Shown piece by piece: positions 34,741 to 43,782 of a stretch of 64,000 nt of DNA. How positions within the stretch are numbered: the stretch's first letter is position 1; each line of letters begins with the position of its first letter. Made by a program: the position numbers and the translations under genes. The DNA lies in NCBI RefSeq assembly GCF_014385105.1, contig NZ_JACRTE010000007.1:52927-116926 (forward strand). Direction: 5' to 3'. Below the pieces are notes generated by a model. The model had not been told where the DNA came from. It searched no databases and saw only the letters and a list, made by a program, of their open reading frames with translations. Source of the stretch: Qingrenia yutianensis (GTDB taxonomy: Bacteria > Bacillota > Clostridia > UMGS1810).

Positions 34741-35592
34741 TTACGGCGCGAACGCGAAAAATTCTTCGCTTGAGCGTCCGTCCGCGCGGTTATAACGCTT
34801 TAATTTATACAGACAATCCTTGTCGCGCGTGATGAAATTTATGCCCTCCTCGCACGACAGACTGCCTTTGTATCCGAGCCTTTCTTTCACCACCGTGTGC
34901 GCGTCGGTGCACATCGACCCGAACGGAAATGTGAAAACATCAACGTCTATACCCGTTTTTTCCTTTATAAGCTGTTGGTTTTTCATCAAATCGGCATAAA
35001 GCATTTTCTGATACGCCTCACTGCCCTCACCCTTTTGCTTTTTCGCACCGCTCCGCGATTTGTCAAAGCTGTGCAGATTGTACGAATGATTTTGAATTTC
35101 AAAAACGTCACTGCTCGTTTTTATATCGTCCCACGTCATATGCGAATAATACTTGCTCCGCTCGCCGTTTTGCGAATATTTCTCGCTCTGTATGCCGATA
35201 ACCGACAGCACCGCCTTAAACCCGAACTCCTTCAAAATGGGATAGGCAAACAGATAATTGTTGTAATATCCGTCGTCAAACGTGAGCATAATCGGCTTTT
35301 CGGGCAAGGGCGCGCCGTTTTCAACATAGTTAACAAGGTCGGCAAAAACGACCGTCGTATAGCCTTTATCCTTTAAATACTGCATATCGCGCCGAAGTTC
35401 ATCGGGCGAAACGATAAACTTTCCGAGCCGTTTGTCGTCGTCCAAAACTAGGTGATACATCACAATCGGAAGCCGTATTCCGTCACGCTCGGCAACGGTC
35501 AAAACTTCCTTTTGCGAAACGTAAGCGCAAAGGGAATAGCAAACCAGCATAATTGCACACAAAAGCGACAAAACCACATTTTTACTCGACAT
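34741..35592 (-). CDS. Polysaccharide deacetylase (NodB fold), membrane-anchored
   Basis: This 283-residue protein has an N-terminal signal anchor (VVLSLLCAIMLVCYSLCAYV) and a NodB homology domain. Motif 1 is MLTFDDGYY, with catalytic and metal-binding Asp, and motif 2 is QNHSYNLHSF, with the two metal-binding His. VMYHLV near the N-terminus is typical of the clostridial PdaA/YadE-like group. It probably deacetylates peptidoglycan or another wall polysaccharide outside the membrane. It begins 4 bp after the stop of the M23 gene, so the two are coupled. Confidence 0.9.
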   Translation of the reverse strand: MSSKNVVLSLLCAIMLVCYSLCAYVSQKEVLTVAERDGIRLPIVMYHLVLDDDKRLGKFIVSPDELRRDMQYLKDKGYTTVVFADLVNYVENGAPLPEKPIMLTFDDGYYNNYLFAYPILKEFGFKAVLSVIGIQSEKYSQNGERSKYYSHMTWDDIKTSSDVFEIQNHSYNLHSFDKSRSGAKKQKGEGSEAYQKMLYADLMKNQQLIKEKTGIDVDVFTFPFGSMCTDAHTVVKERLGYKGSLSCEEGINFITRDKDCLYKLKRYNRADGRSSEEFFAFAP

Positions 35593-35596
35593 ATTT

Positions 35597-36610
35597 TCAA
35601 CCGCCCCCGCCGTTTTCCGTTAATAATCTCTCATAAAACTCGGTTTTCCGCCTGTAATTTTTATCGTCTTTCGGTTTTTCCACCGCCGACTTATTTTTAT
35701 TCAGAAATTCTGTAATTTCATACACGTCAATCCAGATTTCGTTGTTGCCGTCCTTTTGCACCTCGTCAAAAATTATCTGCATACCAAAGTGCAAATGCGC
35801 AATGTTGATGTTGTTGACGTTTTCTTTTGTGCTGTAGCCCGTCATTCCGAGATACCCTATAACCTCGCCGGCGGCAACCGTGTCACCCTCTTTAAGGTGC
35901 GTATTAAAGGGAAAATCCTTGCGGAGATGCGCATAATAATAGTAGCGTTTGCGGTCGAAACTGCGTATTCCGACGCGCCAGCCTCCGTATCGGTTCCAGC
36001 CCATAGCCTCCACCGTTCCGCTCTCCACGCAGATTATCGGCGTGCCGATACCGCCCATCAGGTCGTTGCCGAGGTGTTTGCGCTTAAATCCGTAGGTGCG
36101 GCTGCTGCCGAAATCGCGGTAATGCGAAAATCCGTAGCCGGCGGCAACGGGCGAAAACGCTTTAAGTCCGTAGTTTTCGCACCATTCGCCGTCTTTTTTT
36201 ATGTAATACGTCCCCACAAATCCGCCCAGCACACCGTCGTAAGCCTCTTTATAATAGTTGAAATATTTAGCGTTTTGACATATTTCCTCCGCCGTTTTGC
36301 CCGATTTTAAAAGCTCGGCGCATTTGTCCATATACGATAAATTGAAATTTTTGAAATTTCCTCCGCACTTTTCACCGCAAAGCGCGAGGAGCGTTATCCA
36401 GTCGATATGATTGTCATCGCCGGCGGTTTTCACGTCGTATTTGTACGCCTTTGTCATTGCCTCGTTTGTAATTGAAAAATCCACCCATTTTATGTAATCT
36501 CCGCCCGTTTCCACCGCGGTTTCGTCACGGTTGAACACGGCGAAAAGCGAAAAGATTGCAAAAAGCGCAAGCGCGCACAGGGTGGCATATTTTCTCCTTA
36601 AAAAATGCAC
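35597..36610 (-). CDS. M23 (LytM-type) peptidase with N-terminal membrane anchor
   Basis: I place the start at the GTG at 36610, which has AGGTGA 8 bp upstream; the GTG at 36622 is also possible. About 337 residues are encoded: a signal anchor (YATLCALALFAIFSLFAVF), a helical stretch, then an M23 domain with the zinc motif RKHLGNDLMG and HLHFGMQ. Between these is YYYYAHLRKDFPFNTHLKEGD, the usual M23 core. M23 enzymes cut peptide cross-bridges or act as scaffolds. Its coupling to a deacetylase suggests wall remodelling, possibly in sporulation or germination. Confidence 0.87.
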   Translation of the reverse strand: MHFLRRKYATLCALALFAIFSLFAVFNRDETAVETGGDYIKWVDFSITNEAMTKAYKYDVKTAGDDNHIDWITLLALCGEKCGGNFKNFNLSYMDKCAELLKSGKTAEEICQNAKYFNYYKEAYDGVLGGFVGTYYIKKDGEWCENYGLKAFSPVAAGYGFSHYRDFGSSRTYGFKRKHLGNDLMGGIGTPIICVESGTVEAMGWNRYGGWRVGIRSFDRKRYYYYAHLRKDFPFNTHLKEGDTVAAGEVIGYLGMTGYSTKENVNNINIAHLHFGMQIIFDEVQKDGNNEIWIDVYEITEFLNKNKSAVEKPKDDKNYRRKTEFYERLLTENGGGG

Positions 36611-36698
36611 CGCAAAAATCACCTGCTTACCACTTAAATAGTAAATATATATGATTTTTTACAGTGCATTATGTTTGTTATTTATTTTTAATTTCGGC

Positions 36699-36860
36699 TA
36701 GGCATCAGAGGATCGAACCCCGTATGCCTTGCATTTTAAAAATTTCATGCCTTTTCGGCTTGTCGTCCTCGAAAGGCTGACGTATAACACAGCTTTTCAA
36801 CGCGGTATTTTGGAAAATTTGCCTATTTAAACCACACGGGGTTCGATCCTCTGATGCCTA
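36699..36860. repeat. Perfect 25-bp inverted repeat with tRNA T-arm-like sequence
   Basis: The 25 bp at 36699-36723 are exactly complementary to 36836-36860, with a 112-bp spacer. The right arm reads CGGGG-TTCGATC-CTCTG followed by ATGCCTA, which looks like a T-stem and T-loop followed by an acceptor strand. Neither strand gives a full tRNA. The right arm also encodes the last residues of the GH13 gene. With the A/T-rich M23 leader this accounts for the gap from 36,611 to 36,822. Confidence 0.8.
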
Positions 36861-38697
36861 TCATCGCAGCGCCGTTTTTCGATACCGTCAGACGTTCGCC
36901 GTCGTAGGTGCACCCAACCGAGAAGATAATTCCCGGCTCGTCACAAGTGACAAACAGCGGGTCGTCGTCAACATTTGCGCAGACAAGAATATTTTCGTTT
37001 TCGTCCTCGCGCGTAAAGCCGAAATTCGTTCGGTTTTGCCACGTGAACGAAATTTTTCCCGTTTGCAGTGCGGTGTGCGAATTTTTAAGCTTTGCAAGGG
37101 TTTTATAATACTCGACAAGGTCGGTATCTTCATTTCCCCACGGGTAAAACGCGCGGTTGAACGGGTCCTCAAAACCCTCCATACCTGCCTCGTCGCCGTA
37201 GTAAATGCACGCACAGCCGGGGAGTGCAAACTGAAGTGCGGCGCACAGTTTTTCCCTTGACAGCGCGATTTTTCGGTCCTCGGAATTAAGCTTATACACC
37301 GATTTTTCCTCTTTTGAAATATGAGGCATATTCGGCATAAGCGCGTTTAAAATACGGAGCGTATCGTGCGTGGAAAGGCTGGTCATCACGCAGTCGAGAA
37401 CGGGTTTCGGATAGTTTTCCGCAATGGTCATAACGGTGTCGGCAAACGCAAAACCGTTAACAGTGCCGTTTGCAAAGCCGATAAGCGCGTTCTGATACGG
37501 ATAATTCATCACCGAGTCAAGCTCGGAATGTGAGAAATATTTGCGCAGAACGCCGTAGCTTTCTTTGTTCGACGCGTCCTCCCACACCTCGCCCATAACG
37601 AGAGCGTCGCTTTTTATCTCTTTGACGCGCTTTGTAAGAGATGCGATAAACTCGTCGGGAAGCTCGTCCGCAACGTCAAGACGAACACCGTCCGCGCCGA
37701 GATTGAGCCATTTTGCAAGAACCGAATTTTCGTCAAAGATGATATAATTCATAAAATCGGGATTTAATTCATTCACGCACGGGAGGGTGTCAATGCCCCA
37801 CCAGGACGTATATTTTTCGGGGTATTCCGAGAACGAATACCAGTCGCGGTACGGCGAATTTTCGTTGCTGTACGCGCCGTTTCCGAAGATTTTCTTTTTG
37901 TCAAAATAGATACTGTTACTGCCCGTGTGCGAAAACGCACAGTCGATTATAATTTTAATTCCCATTTTGTGCGCACTTTCGCAAAGCTCGGAAAAATCGG
38001 AGTCGTCCCCCAGCATAGGGTCGATTTTTTTGTAATCGGCGGTGTCGTATCGGTGGTTTGAATATGCAAAAAATATCGGATTGATGTAGATAACACCCGC
38101 GCCGAGCGACTTTATATAGCCGAGTTTTTCGCGTATACCGCACAAATTTCCGCCGAAGAAATCGTTGTTTAAAATTTCGCCGTTTTCGTCGGGCAAAAAT
38201 ACGGGAACGTCGGATTTTGACATATGAACCGTGTACGGCTCAAGCTTGCCGGTTACCGGAGATTTTCGCTTGCCTTCAAAAAATCTGTCGGGAAAAATTT
38301 GATAATACACCTTTCCTTTAAAAAATTCGGGCGTATCGCAGGACGCGTCATAGCAGGTGACCTGCCATTTTGAGCCCTCGGAAATGTTCGTGTCGCCCGT
38401 GCCGTATTTGAAAAGGTTAAACGACGAAGTGCGCGTTTCTATTTTGAAATAATAGCGGTAAAGTCCGCAGAACGCGAGCGCAAATTCGCCCGAAAAAATT
38501 TCATATGCGCCGCCGTCTTTTTTATCCGAGAGAGGCTGCTGCATAAAAAATCCGTCGTTTCGCTCCAAAATGAGGAAGCATTTCTGCGTTTCGCAGTTTT
38601 TTGGGATTTTTATGCGTATTGTGCATTTTTCGTCGGTTTTAAGCGAGCCGAACGGCGATTTGTAAAATTCGTTTTTGCTGTCGAATAGTATTCTCAT
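36823..38697 (-). CDS. GH13 alpha-glucan hydrolase, neopullulanase/cyclomaltodextrinase type
   Basis: This 624-residue cytoplasmic enzyme has an N-terminal beta domain (about 1-130), then the GH13 barrel beginning KVYYQIFPDRFFEGK. Catalytic residues are in DGVRLDVADELP (nucleophile Asp), VMGEVWED (acid Glu) and STHDTLR (third Asp). It likely degrades maltodextrins or branched limit dextrins from glycogen. It lies 73 bp downstream of glgP on the same strand, past a hairpin, so read-through expression is possible. The final residues (GIRGSNPVWFK) come from one arm of a 25-bp inverted repeat, so the natural C-terminus may have been altered by an insertion or rearrangement. Confidence 0.92.
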   Translation of the reverse strand: MRILFDSKNEFYKSPFGSLKTDEKCTIRIKIPKNCETQKCFLILERNDGFFMQQPLSDKKDGGAYEIFSGEFALAFCGLYRYYFKIETRTSSFNLFKYGTGDTNISEGSKWQVTCYDASCDTPEFFKGKVYYQIFPDRFFEGKRKSPVTGKLEPYTVHMSKSDVPVFLPDENGEILNNDFFGGNLCGIREKLGYIKSLGAGVIYINPIFFAYSNHRYDTADYKKIDPMLGDDSDFSELCESAHKMGIKIIIDCAFSHTGSNSIYFDKKKIFGNGAYSNENSPYRDWYSFSEYPEKYTSWWGIDTLPCVNELNPDFMNYIIFDENSVLAKWLNLGADGVRLDVADELPDEFIASLTKRVKEIKSDALVMGEVWEDASNKESYGVLRKYFSHSELDSVMNYPYQNALIGFANGTVNGFAFADTVMTIAENYPKPVLDCVMTSLSTHDTLRILNALMPNMPHISKEEKSVYKLNSEDRKIALSREKLCAALQFALPGCACIYYGDEAGMEGFEDPFNRAFYPWGNEDTDLVEYYKTLAKLKNSHTALQTGKISFTWQNRTNFGFTREDENENILVCANVDDDPLFVTCDEPGIIFSVGCTYDGERLTVSKNGAAMIGIRGSNPVWFK

Positions 38698-38722
38698 AAT
38701 TTTTCCTTTGGCGAAAATTTTC

Positions 38723-38744
38723 AGGGCGGTGCAAACACCGCCCC
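38723..38744 (-). terminator. Hairpin between glgP and the GH13 gene
   Basis: GGGCGGTG and CACCGCCC form an 8-bp GC stem with loop CAAA. On the minus strand it is followed by CTGAAAATTTT, so it may be a partial terminator within the glycogen unit. Confidence 0.65.
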
Positions 38745-38770
38745 GTTTAAATTATTTTAAATATGCAACA

Positions 38771-41179
38771 TTATAATTTTATATTCCAGATATTATCCGC
38801 ATATTCTTTCACTGCGCGGTCTGCCGAGAAAATACCGGCTTTTGCGATATTAACGAGCGACATATCGGTGAATTTATCCCTGTTAAGATACTCTTTGCCG
38901 ACTCTTTCCTGCGCCTGTCTGTACGACTCGAAATCCGCGATTGTCATATACGCGTCCGCCGTGCCGAACGAATTTGTGAGGAGAGATTTTGAAATATCTT
39001 CGAAACGCGTGCCGAGAATACCCGACGTGAGCATATCAAGCACTCTTTTAAGCTCGGGTGTAACAAAGAAATTCGGGTTGTAACCCTTTCTCCAAAGTTC
39101 CTCAACCTCGGGCGCCGTCATACCGAAAAGGAAAATGTTGTCCTTTCCGACCTGCTCGCAGATTTCAACGTTCGCGCCGTCCAGCGTACCGAGCGTAACC
39201 GCGCCGTTTATCATAAGTTTCATATTTCCCGTGCCCGACGCCTCTTTGCCGGCAATGGAAATCTGCTCCGAAATTTCCGCCGCGGGAATGATGATTTCCG
39301 CAAGCGAAACTTTGTAATCTTCAATAAACACAACTTTGATTTTATCGCGCACTGCCGCGTCGGAGTCAACAAGGTCGGCAACCGCCGAGATAAGGCGGAT
39401 AATCTGTTTCGCCATCATATAACCTGCCGACGCTTTCGCCGCGAAAACAAAGGTTCTCGGCGTGATGTCCGCGTTGGGGTTATCCTTAATCACGTTATAC
39501 ATATGCAAAATCTGCAAAACATTCAAAAGCTGGCGTTTATACTCGTGCAGACGCTTAATCTGCACGTCGAAAATGGACGACGGGTCAACGTTTATGCCGT
39601 TTGCGTGCGAGATGTATTTTGCGAGCGCCTGTTTTTTGACAAGCTTGATTTTCTGCAATGACTCAAGCACGTTTTTGTCGCCTTTATACTTCAAAAGTCC
39701 TTCAAGCGCGGTTGCGTCGTGAACGAATTTGTCGCCGATAAGGTTCTTTATAAGCGACGCAAGCTCGGGGTTGGACTGGCAAAGCCATCTTCTGTACGCA
39801 ATGCCGTTTGTAACGTTTGTAAATTTGTCGGGTTCGATATTGTAATAATCTTTAAAAATGCTGTTTATCAGAATATCGCTGTGCAGTTTTGACACGCCGT
39901 TGACCTTATGGCACGCCGCAAGGCAGAGGTTTGCCATACGCACTTCGCCGTGCGCAACGGGCGACATATACTCGATTTTCGCAATATCGCCCGGGTAAAC
40001 TTCGTTGAGTTTCTGCACCAGACGGCGGTTGATTTCGAGCACAATCTGATAAATTCGCGGAAGTTCCGCGGAAAACAGGCTTTCGGGCCAGCGTTCGAGC
40101 GCCTCGCTCATAACGGTATGATTTGTGTATGTGAGCGTGCGCGTCACAATATCCCACGCTTTATCCCAGTCATAGCCGTACTCGTCTATGAGAATTCTCG
40201 TAAGCTCGGGCACGCAGAGCGCAGGGTGGGTATCGTTGATATGGATTGCAACCTTGTCGGGAAGATTATCCAGCGTTTTATACTTTTTGATATGTTTCAA
40301 AAGTATGCTTTGAAGCGACGCGGACACCAAAAGGTACTGCTGTTTTATTCTCAAACGTTTGCCCTCGATATGGTCGTCGGCAGGATAGAGAATTTTTGAA
40401 ATTACCTCTGCCATTGTGTTTTCCTCGAGCGAACGAACGTATTCACCGCGCGAAAATGCCGTCATATCAAGGTTGTTGGGCGATTTTGCGCTCCACAAAA
40501 CGAGCTTGTTCACCGCGTCGGTGTCGTAACCCGAAATATACATATCGTACGGCACAGCCATAACGGGCTGATAGTTTTCGTGCGTAACCTTCAATTTTCC
40601 GTCGGTCCACTCTTCTTTTAAAGTTCCGCCGAATTTTATGATAAAAGATTCGTCCTCGCGCCTGTTAAGCCAAACGTCGCCCATTTCAAGCCAGTTGTCG
40701 GGAAATTCCATCTGCCAGCCGTCAACGATTTTCTGCTTGAAAATACCGAATTCGTAGCGGATAGAAAAGCCCGTGCCCATCATTCCGAGGCTTGTCATAG
40801 CGTCCATATAGCAAGATGCCAAACGTCCCAGACCGCCGTTGCCGAGGCCTGCGTCCGGCTCCATTGCATAGAGCGAATTGATGTCAATTTTCTTCTGCTT
40901 CAGCGCGCTTTTGAAAACGCTTTCCATTCCGAGGTTATAGAGGTTGTTGCGGAGCGACGTTCCAACAAGGAACTCCATCGACATATAATAAACCTGTTTG
41001 CCCTCTTTTTCCTTATACTGTTTTGCAAATTTGCTCCTTTTTTCGGCAAGCAAATCCTTAACGACATAACAAAGCGTCTTATACGCCTGTTTTTCGGTTG
41101 CGTCGTCTATTGAGCAGCCGAAAACGTTCATACATTTTGTATTAAGGAGATTTGTTACTTCGTCTTTTTTGTAGTTCAT
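38771..41179 (-). CDS. glgP: Glycogen/maltodextrin phosphorylase
   Basis: The start is the ATG at 41179 behind AAGGGGGA, giving 802 residues, normal for GT35. The pyridoxal-phosphate lysine is in SGTGNMKLMINGAVTLGTLD. GNGGLGRLASCYMDAM and EFLVGTSLRNNLYNLGME are family signatures. It releases glucose-1-phosphate from glycogen ends. It follows glgA after 25 bp, so synthesis and breakdown enzymes share a transcript. Confidence 0.97.
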   Translation of the reverse strand: MNYKKDEVTNLLNTKCMNVFGCSIDDATEKQAYKTLCYVVKDLLAEKRSKFAKQYKEKEGKQVYYMSMEFLVGTSLRNNLYNLGMESVFKSALKQKKIDINSLYAMEPDAGLGNGGLGRLASCYMDAMTSLGMMGTGFSIRYEFGIFKQKIVDGWQMEFPDNWLEMGDVWLNRREDESFIIKFGGTLKEEWTDGKLKVTHENYQPVMAVPYDMYISGYDTDAVNKLVLWSAKSPNNLDMTAFSRGEYVRSLEENTMAEVISKILYPADDHIEGKRLRIKQQYLLVSASLQSILLKHIKKYKTLDNLPDKVAIHINDTHPALCVPELTRILIDEYGYDWDKAWDIVTRTLTYTNHTVMSEALERWPESLFSAELPRIYQIVLEINRRLVQKLNEVYPGDIAKIEYMSPVAHGEVRMANLCLAACHKVNGVSKLHSDILINSIFKDYYNIEPDKFTNVTNGIAYRRWLCQSNPELASLIKNLIGDKFVHDATALEGLLKYKGDKNVLESLQKIKLVKKQALAKYISHANGINVDPSSIFDVQIKRLHEYKRQLLNVLQILHMYNVIKDNPNADITPRTFVFAAKASAGYMMAKQIIRLISAVADLVDSDAAVRDKIKVVFIEDYKVSLAEIIIPAAEISEQISIAGKEASGTGNMKLMINGAVTLGTLDGANVEICEQVGKDNIFLFGMTAPEVEELWRKGYNPNFFVTPELKRVLDMLTSGILGTRFEDISKSLLTNSFGTADAYMTIADFESYRQAQERVGKEYLNRDKFTDMSLVNIAKAGIFSADRAVKEYADNIWNIKL

Positions 41180-41204
41180 TAAAATTCCCCCTTTATCTGT
41201 TGTA

Positions 41205-42629
41205 TTATATGATGCTGCCATAAACATTGATATATTCCGACGCGGCTTTTTTCCAGCTGCAATCGTACTTCATAATATTTTTGACAACTTTTGTATATTT
41301 AACCTTATCGTGATAAAAATCCACCGCACGGCGCACCGCGTCGAGCATATCGTGCGCGTTATACACCTTAAACGTAAATCCGCGTCCTTCGAGAGTATCG
41401 GTATTGAGCGCCGGAACGGTATCGAAAAGACCGCCCGTTTCGCGCACCACGGGAATTGTGCCGTAGCGCATTGCGATAAGCTGTGAAAGTCCGCACGGCT
41501 CGCTCTTTGACGGCATTAAGAAAATGTCAGAACCTGCATAAACCTTGCTTGCAAGCGCGGTGTCAAACTTAATGTTCGCCGAAACTTTTCCGGGGTAAAC
41601 ATATGCCATATGTCGGAAATGGTTTTCATATTTCTCGTCGCCCGTGCCGACAATTACAAACTGCACGCCCAAATCCATAATCTCTTTGGACACGCACTCC
41701 ACAAGGTCAAGACCTTTATGCGAAACAAGGCGCGTAATCATAGAAACCATAGGAATATCGGGATTTTGCTCAAGTCCCAAATCCTTTTGGAGCGCGAGCT
41801 TGTTATCCTGCTTTTTAAGCACCTCGCCGGCTTTATAGTTCACATAAATATTTTTATCCTTATTCGGATTGAAAATATCGGTGTTTATGCCGTTTGTAAT
41901 TCCGCACAGTTTATATGAATTTTCTTCAAGAATTTTTTCCAGTCCGTGCGCATAATACGCGTATCGGATTTCAAAAGAATAAGTTTTCGACACGGTTGTG
42001 ATTTTGTCGCAAAGCACAATCGCGCTTTTCAAAAAGTTCAAACAATCGCCGTAGGTAAGCACGTTGCGCATACCCTCGTCCATACCGAGAACATATGACA
42101 AAAACTCGTTCGGCACCTTGCCCTGATACTCGATATTATGAATTGTGAGCACCGTTCTTATATGCGAATATTTCTGCATATGGCAATACTGCGCGCGAAG
42201 GAATGCCGGAACAAGCGCGGTCTGCCAGTCGTTTATATGGATAATATCGGGCGCAAAGTCGATGTGCATAAGCATTTCCAAAATCGCCTTTGAAAAATAT
42301 GCAAAACGCTCGCCGTCGTCATAATATCCGTAGCACCCGTCGCGGTAAAAATAAAATTCGTTGTCCACAAGATAGTATGTCACACCCTTATACACCGCGG
42401 TGAAAACGCCTACGTGCACTCTCCTCCACGCAAGGTCAACGCCGAAGCTGGTTAAAAAACTAACTTTGAAATTCGGGTTTTCCTTTATGGATTTATAATA
42501 CGGAATAACCACGCGGACTTCGATATTTTCGTCCTTTTCAAGCTGTTGGGGAAGGGACTGCGCAACGTCGCCCAGTCCTCCCGTCTTTATAAAGGGCGCC
42601 GCCTCGGACGCCGCAAATAAAATGTTCAA
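41205..42629 (-). CDS. glgA: Glycogen synthase (ADP-glucose type, GT5)
   Basis: This 474-residue GT5 enzyme adds glucose from ADP-glucose to the growing glycogen chain. The start is a TTG at 42629 with AAGGGG 9 bp upstream. The substrate-binding Lys is in IKTGGLGDVAQSLP, and the C-terminal domain has LMPSKSEPCGLSQLIAMRYG, including the catalytic Glu of the retaining-transferase motif. It lies 25 bp after glgD. Confidence 0.97.
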   Translation of the reverse strand: MNILFAASEAAPFIKTGGLGDVAQSLPQQLEKDENIEVRVVIPYYKSIKENPNFKVSFLTSFGVDLAWRRVHVGVFTAVYKGVTYYLVDNEFYFYRDGCYGYYDDGERFAYFSKAILEMLMHIDFAPDIIHINDWQTALVPAFLRAQYCHMQKYSHIRTVLTIHNIEYQGKVPNEFLSYVLGMDEGMRNVLTYGDCLNFLKSAIVLCDKITTVSKTYSFEIRYAYYAHGLEKILEENSYKLCGITNGINTDIFNPNKDKNIYVNYKAGEVLKKQDNKLALQKDLGLEQNPDIPMVSMITRLVSHKGLDLVECVSKEIMDLGVQFVIVGTGDEKYENHFRHMAYVYPGKVSANIKFDTALASKVYAGSDIFLMPSKSEPCGLSQLIAMRYGTIPVVRETGGLFDTVPALNTDTLEGRGFTFKVYNAHDMLDAVRRAVDFYHDKVKYTKVVKNIMKYDCSWKKAASEYINVYGSII

Positions 42630-42654
42630 TACCTGATACCCCTTTTCAAAAAGC

Positions 42655-43767
42655 CTAAATTTTTTCGCCTTTGCTGATGATGAGCGGTGACGTATGCGCG
42701 CCTATAAGCGTGCGTTCGCTGCCGATTTCAACGTCTTTATCGAGAATAACATTCTCTATTTTACTGCCTTTTCCGATTTTTACACCCTGCATAATAACCG
42801 AATTTTTAACCTCCGCGCCCTCTTCGATTTCAACATCACGGAAGATGACGCACCCCTCGGCATTGCCGTTAATAACACAGCCGTCGGCAACAAGGCAGTC
42901 GTCAACAAGCGAATTTTTGCCGTAATAGGTCGGCGCCTCGTCGCGCACCTTTGTATAAATAGGCGCACGCGGATTGAATATATTTTTGCGCACGTCGCAG
43001 TCAAGAAGCTTGAAATTGTTTTTAAAATACGACGCAACGCTGGTGTTGCGCAAAACAACGCCTTTGAATTCGTAAACGTTTATGCTCACTTTTCCGCTGT
43101 TGAAATTCGGCTGGAGATAGTCGCGCTCAAAGTGATAAAATCCTTTTGCGACGCATCTTTCAACCAAATCTATAAGCATTTTTCTGTCGAGAATAAACAT
43201 TCCCATACCCACAAAATCGCCGCCTGCCGGTATGCAGTCGATAACAACCTCGGATGCACGGCTGTTTTCGTCGGTTTTAAGAAGAATTTTTCTGTCCTCG
43301 CTCGGCTCTTTCTCCTTGCTTGCAACCACCGTAATATCCGCGCCCGATTTAATATGCGACTCCAAAACGTCCTCATAGTCGATATTGCACACGTTAACCG
43401 AGTCGGACATAACAACATAGTCACCCTCGGCTTTTTTGAGGAAGGAAAGCGCGCCGTAGAGCGCTTCGATTTTGCCCTTGTAAACCTCGGTGCTTTTATC
43501 GGCAAACGGCGGAATGATGAAAAGTCCTCCGTTTTTTCTGTCCAAATCCCACTCGCTCGACGTTCCGAGATGGTCCATAAGCGACTGATAATGATATTTT
43601 GTGATAATTCCCGTTGTTGTAATTCCCGAATTTACCATATTCGACAATACAAAGTCTATTTGTCTGTAACGTCCGCCGAACGGCACCGACGCAACAGTTC
43701 TCTTTTTTGTAAGCTCGCCTAAGGTGTTGTCGTAAATATTTGAAAAAATAATTCCTACCATTTTCAT
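42655..43767 (-). CDS. glgD: Glucose-1-phosphate adenylyltransferase subunit GlgD
   Basis: This 370-residue GlgC paralogue is typical of Firmicutes. The N-terminus reads MKMVGIIFSNIYDNTLGELT where GlgC has AMLLAGGQGSRL, so the nucleotide-binding Gly/Arg loop is missing. That supports a regulatory rather than catalytic subunit. The C-terminal left-handed beta-helix is present (IEEGAEVKNSVIMQGVKIG). It is expected to form a heteromer with GlgC, encoded 15 bp upstream. Confidence 0.95.
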   Translation of the reverse strand: MKMVGIIFSNIYDNTLGELTKKRTVASVPFGGRYRQIDFVLSNMVNSGITTTGIITKYHYQSLMDHLGTSSEWDLDRKNGGLFIIPPFADKSTEVYKGKIEALYGALSFLKKAEGDYVVMSDSVNVCNIDYEDVLESHIKSGADITVVASKEKEPSEDRKILLKTDENSRASEVVIDCIPAGGDFVGMGMFILDRKMLIDLVERCVAKGFYHFERDYLQPNFNSGKVSINVYEFKGVVLRNTSVASYFKNNFKLLDCDVRKNIFNPRAPIYTKVRDEAPTYYGKNSLVDDCLVADGCVINGNAEGCVIFRDVEIEEGAEVKNSVIMQGVKIGKGSKIENVILDKDVEIGSERTLIGAHTSPLIISKGEKI

Positions 43768-43782
43768 TGTAAAGACGCCCCC

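Noticed and set aside
36699..36860. A tRNA gene
   Set aside because: The T-arm-like part is convincing, but no D-arm, anticodon arm or matching 5' acceptor at the right distance exists on either strand.
42694..43722. Open frame of 342 codons on the plus strand
   Set aside because: Antisense shadow of glgD; the composition is an artefact of the codon use of the real gene.
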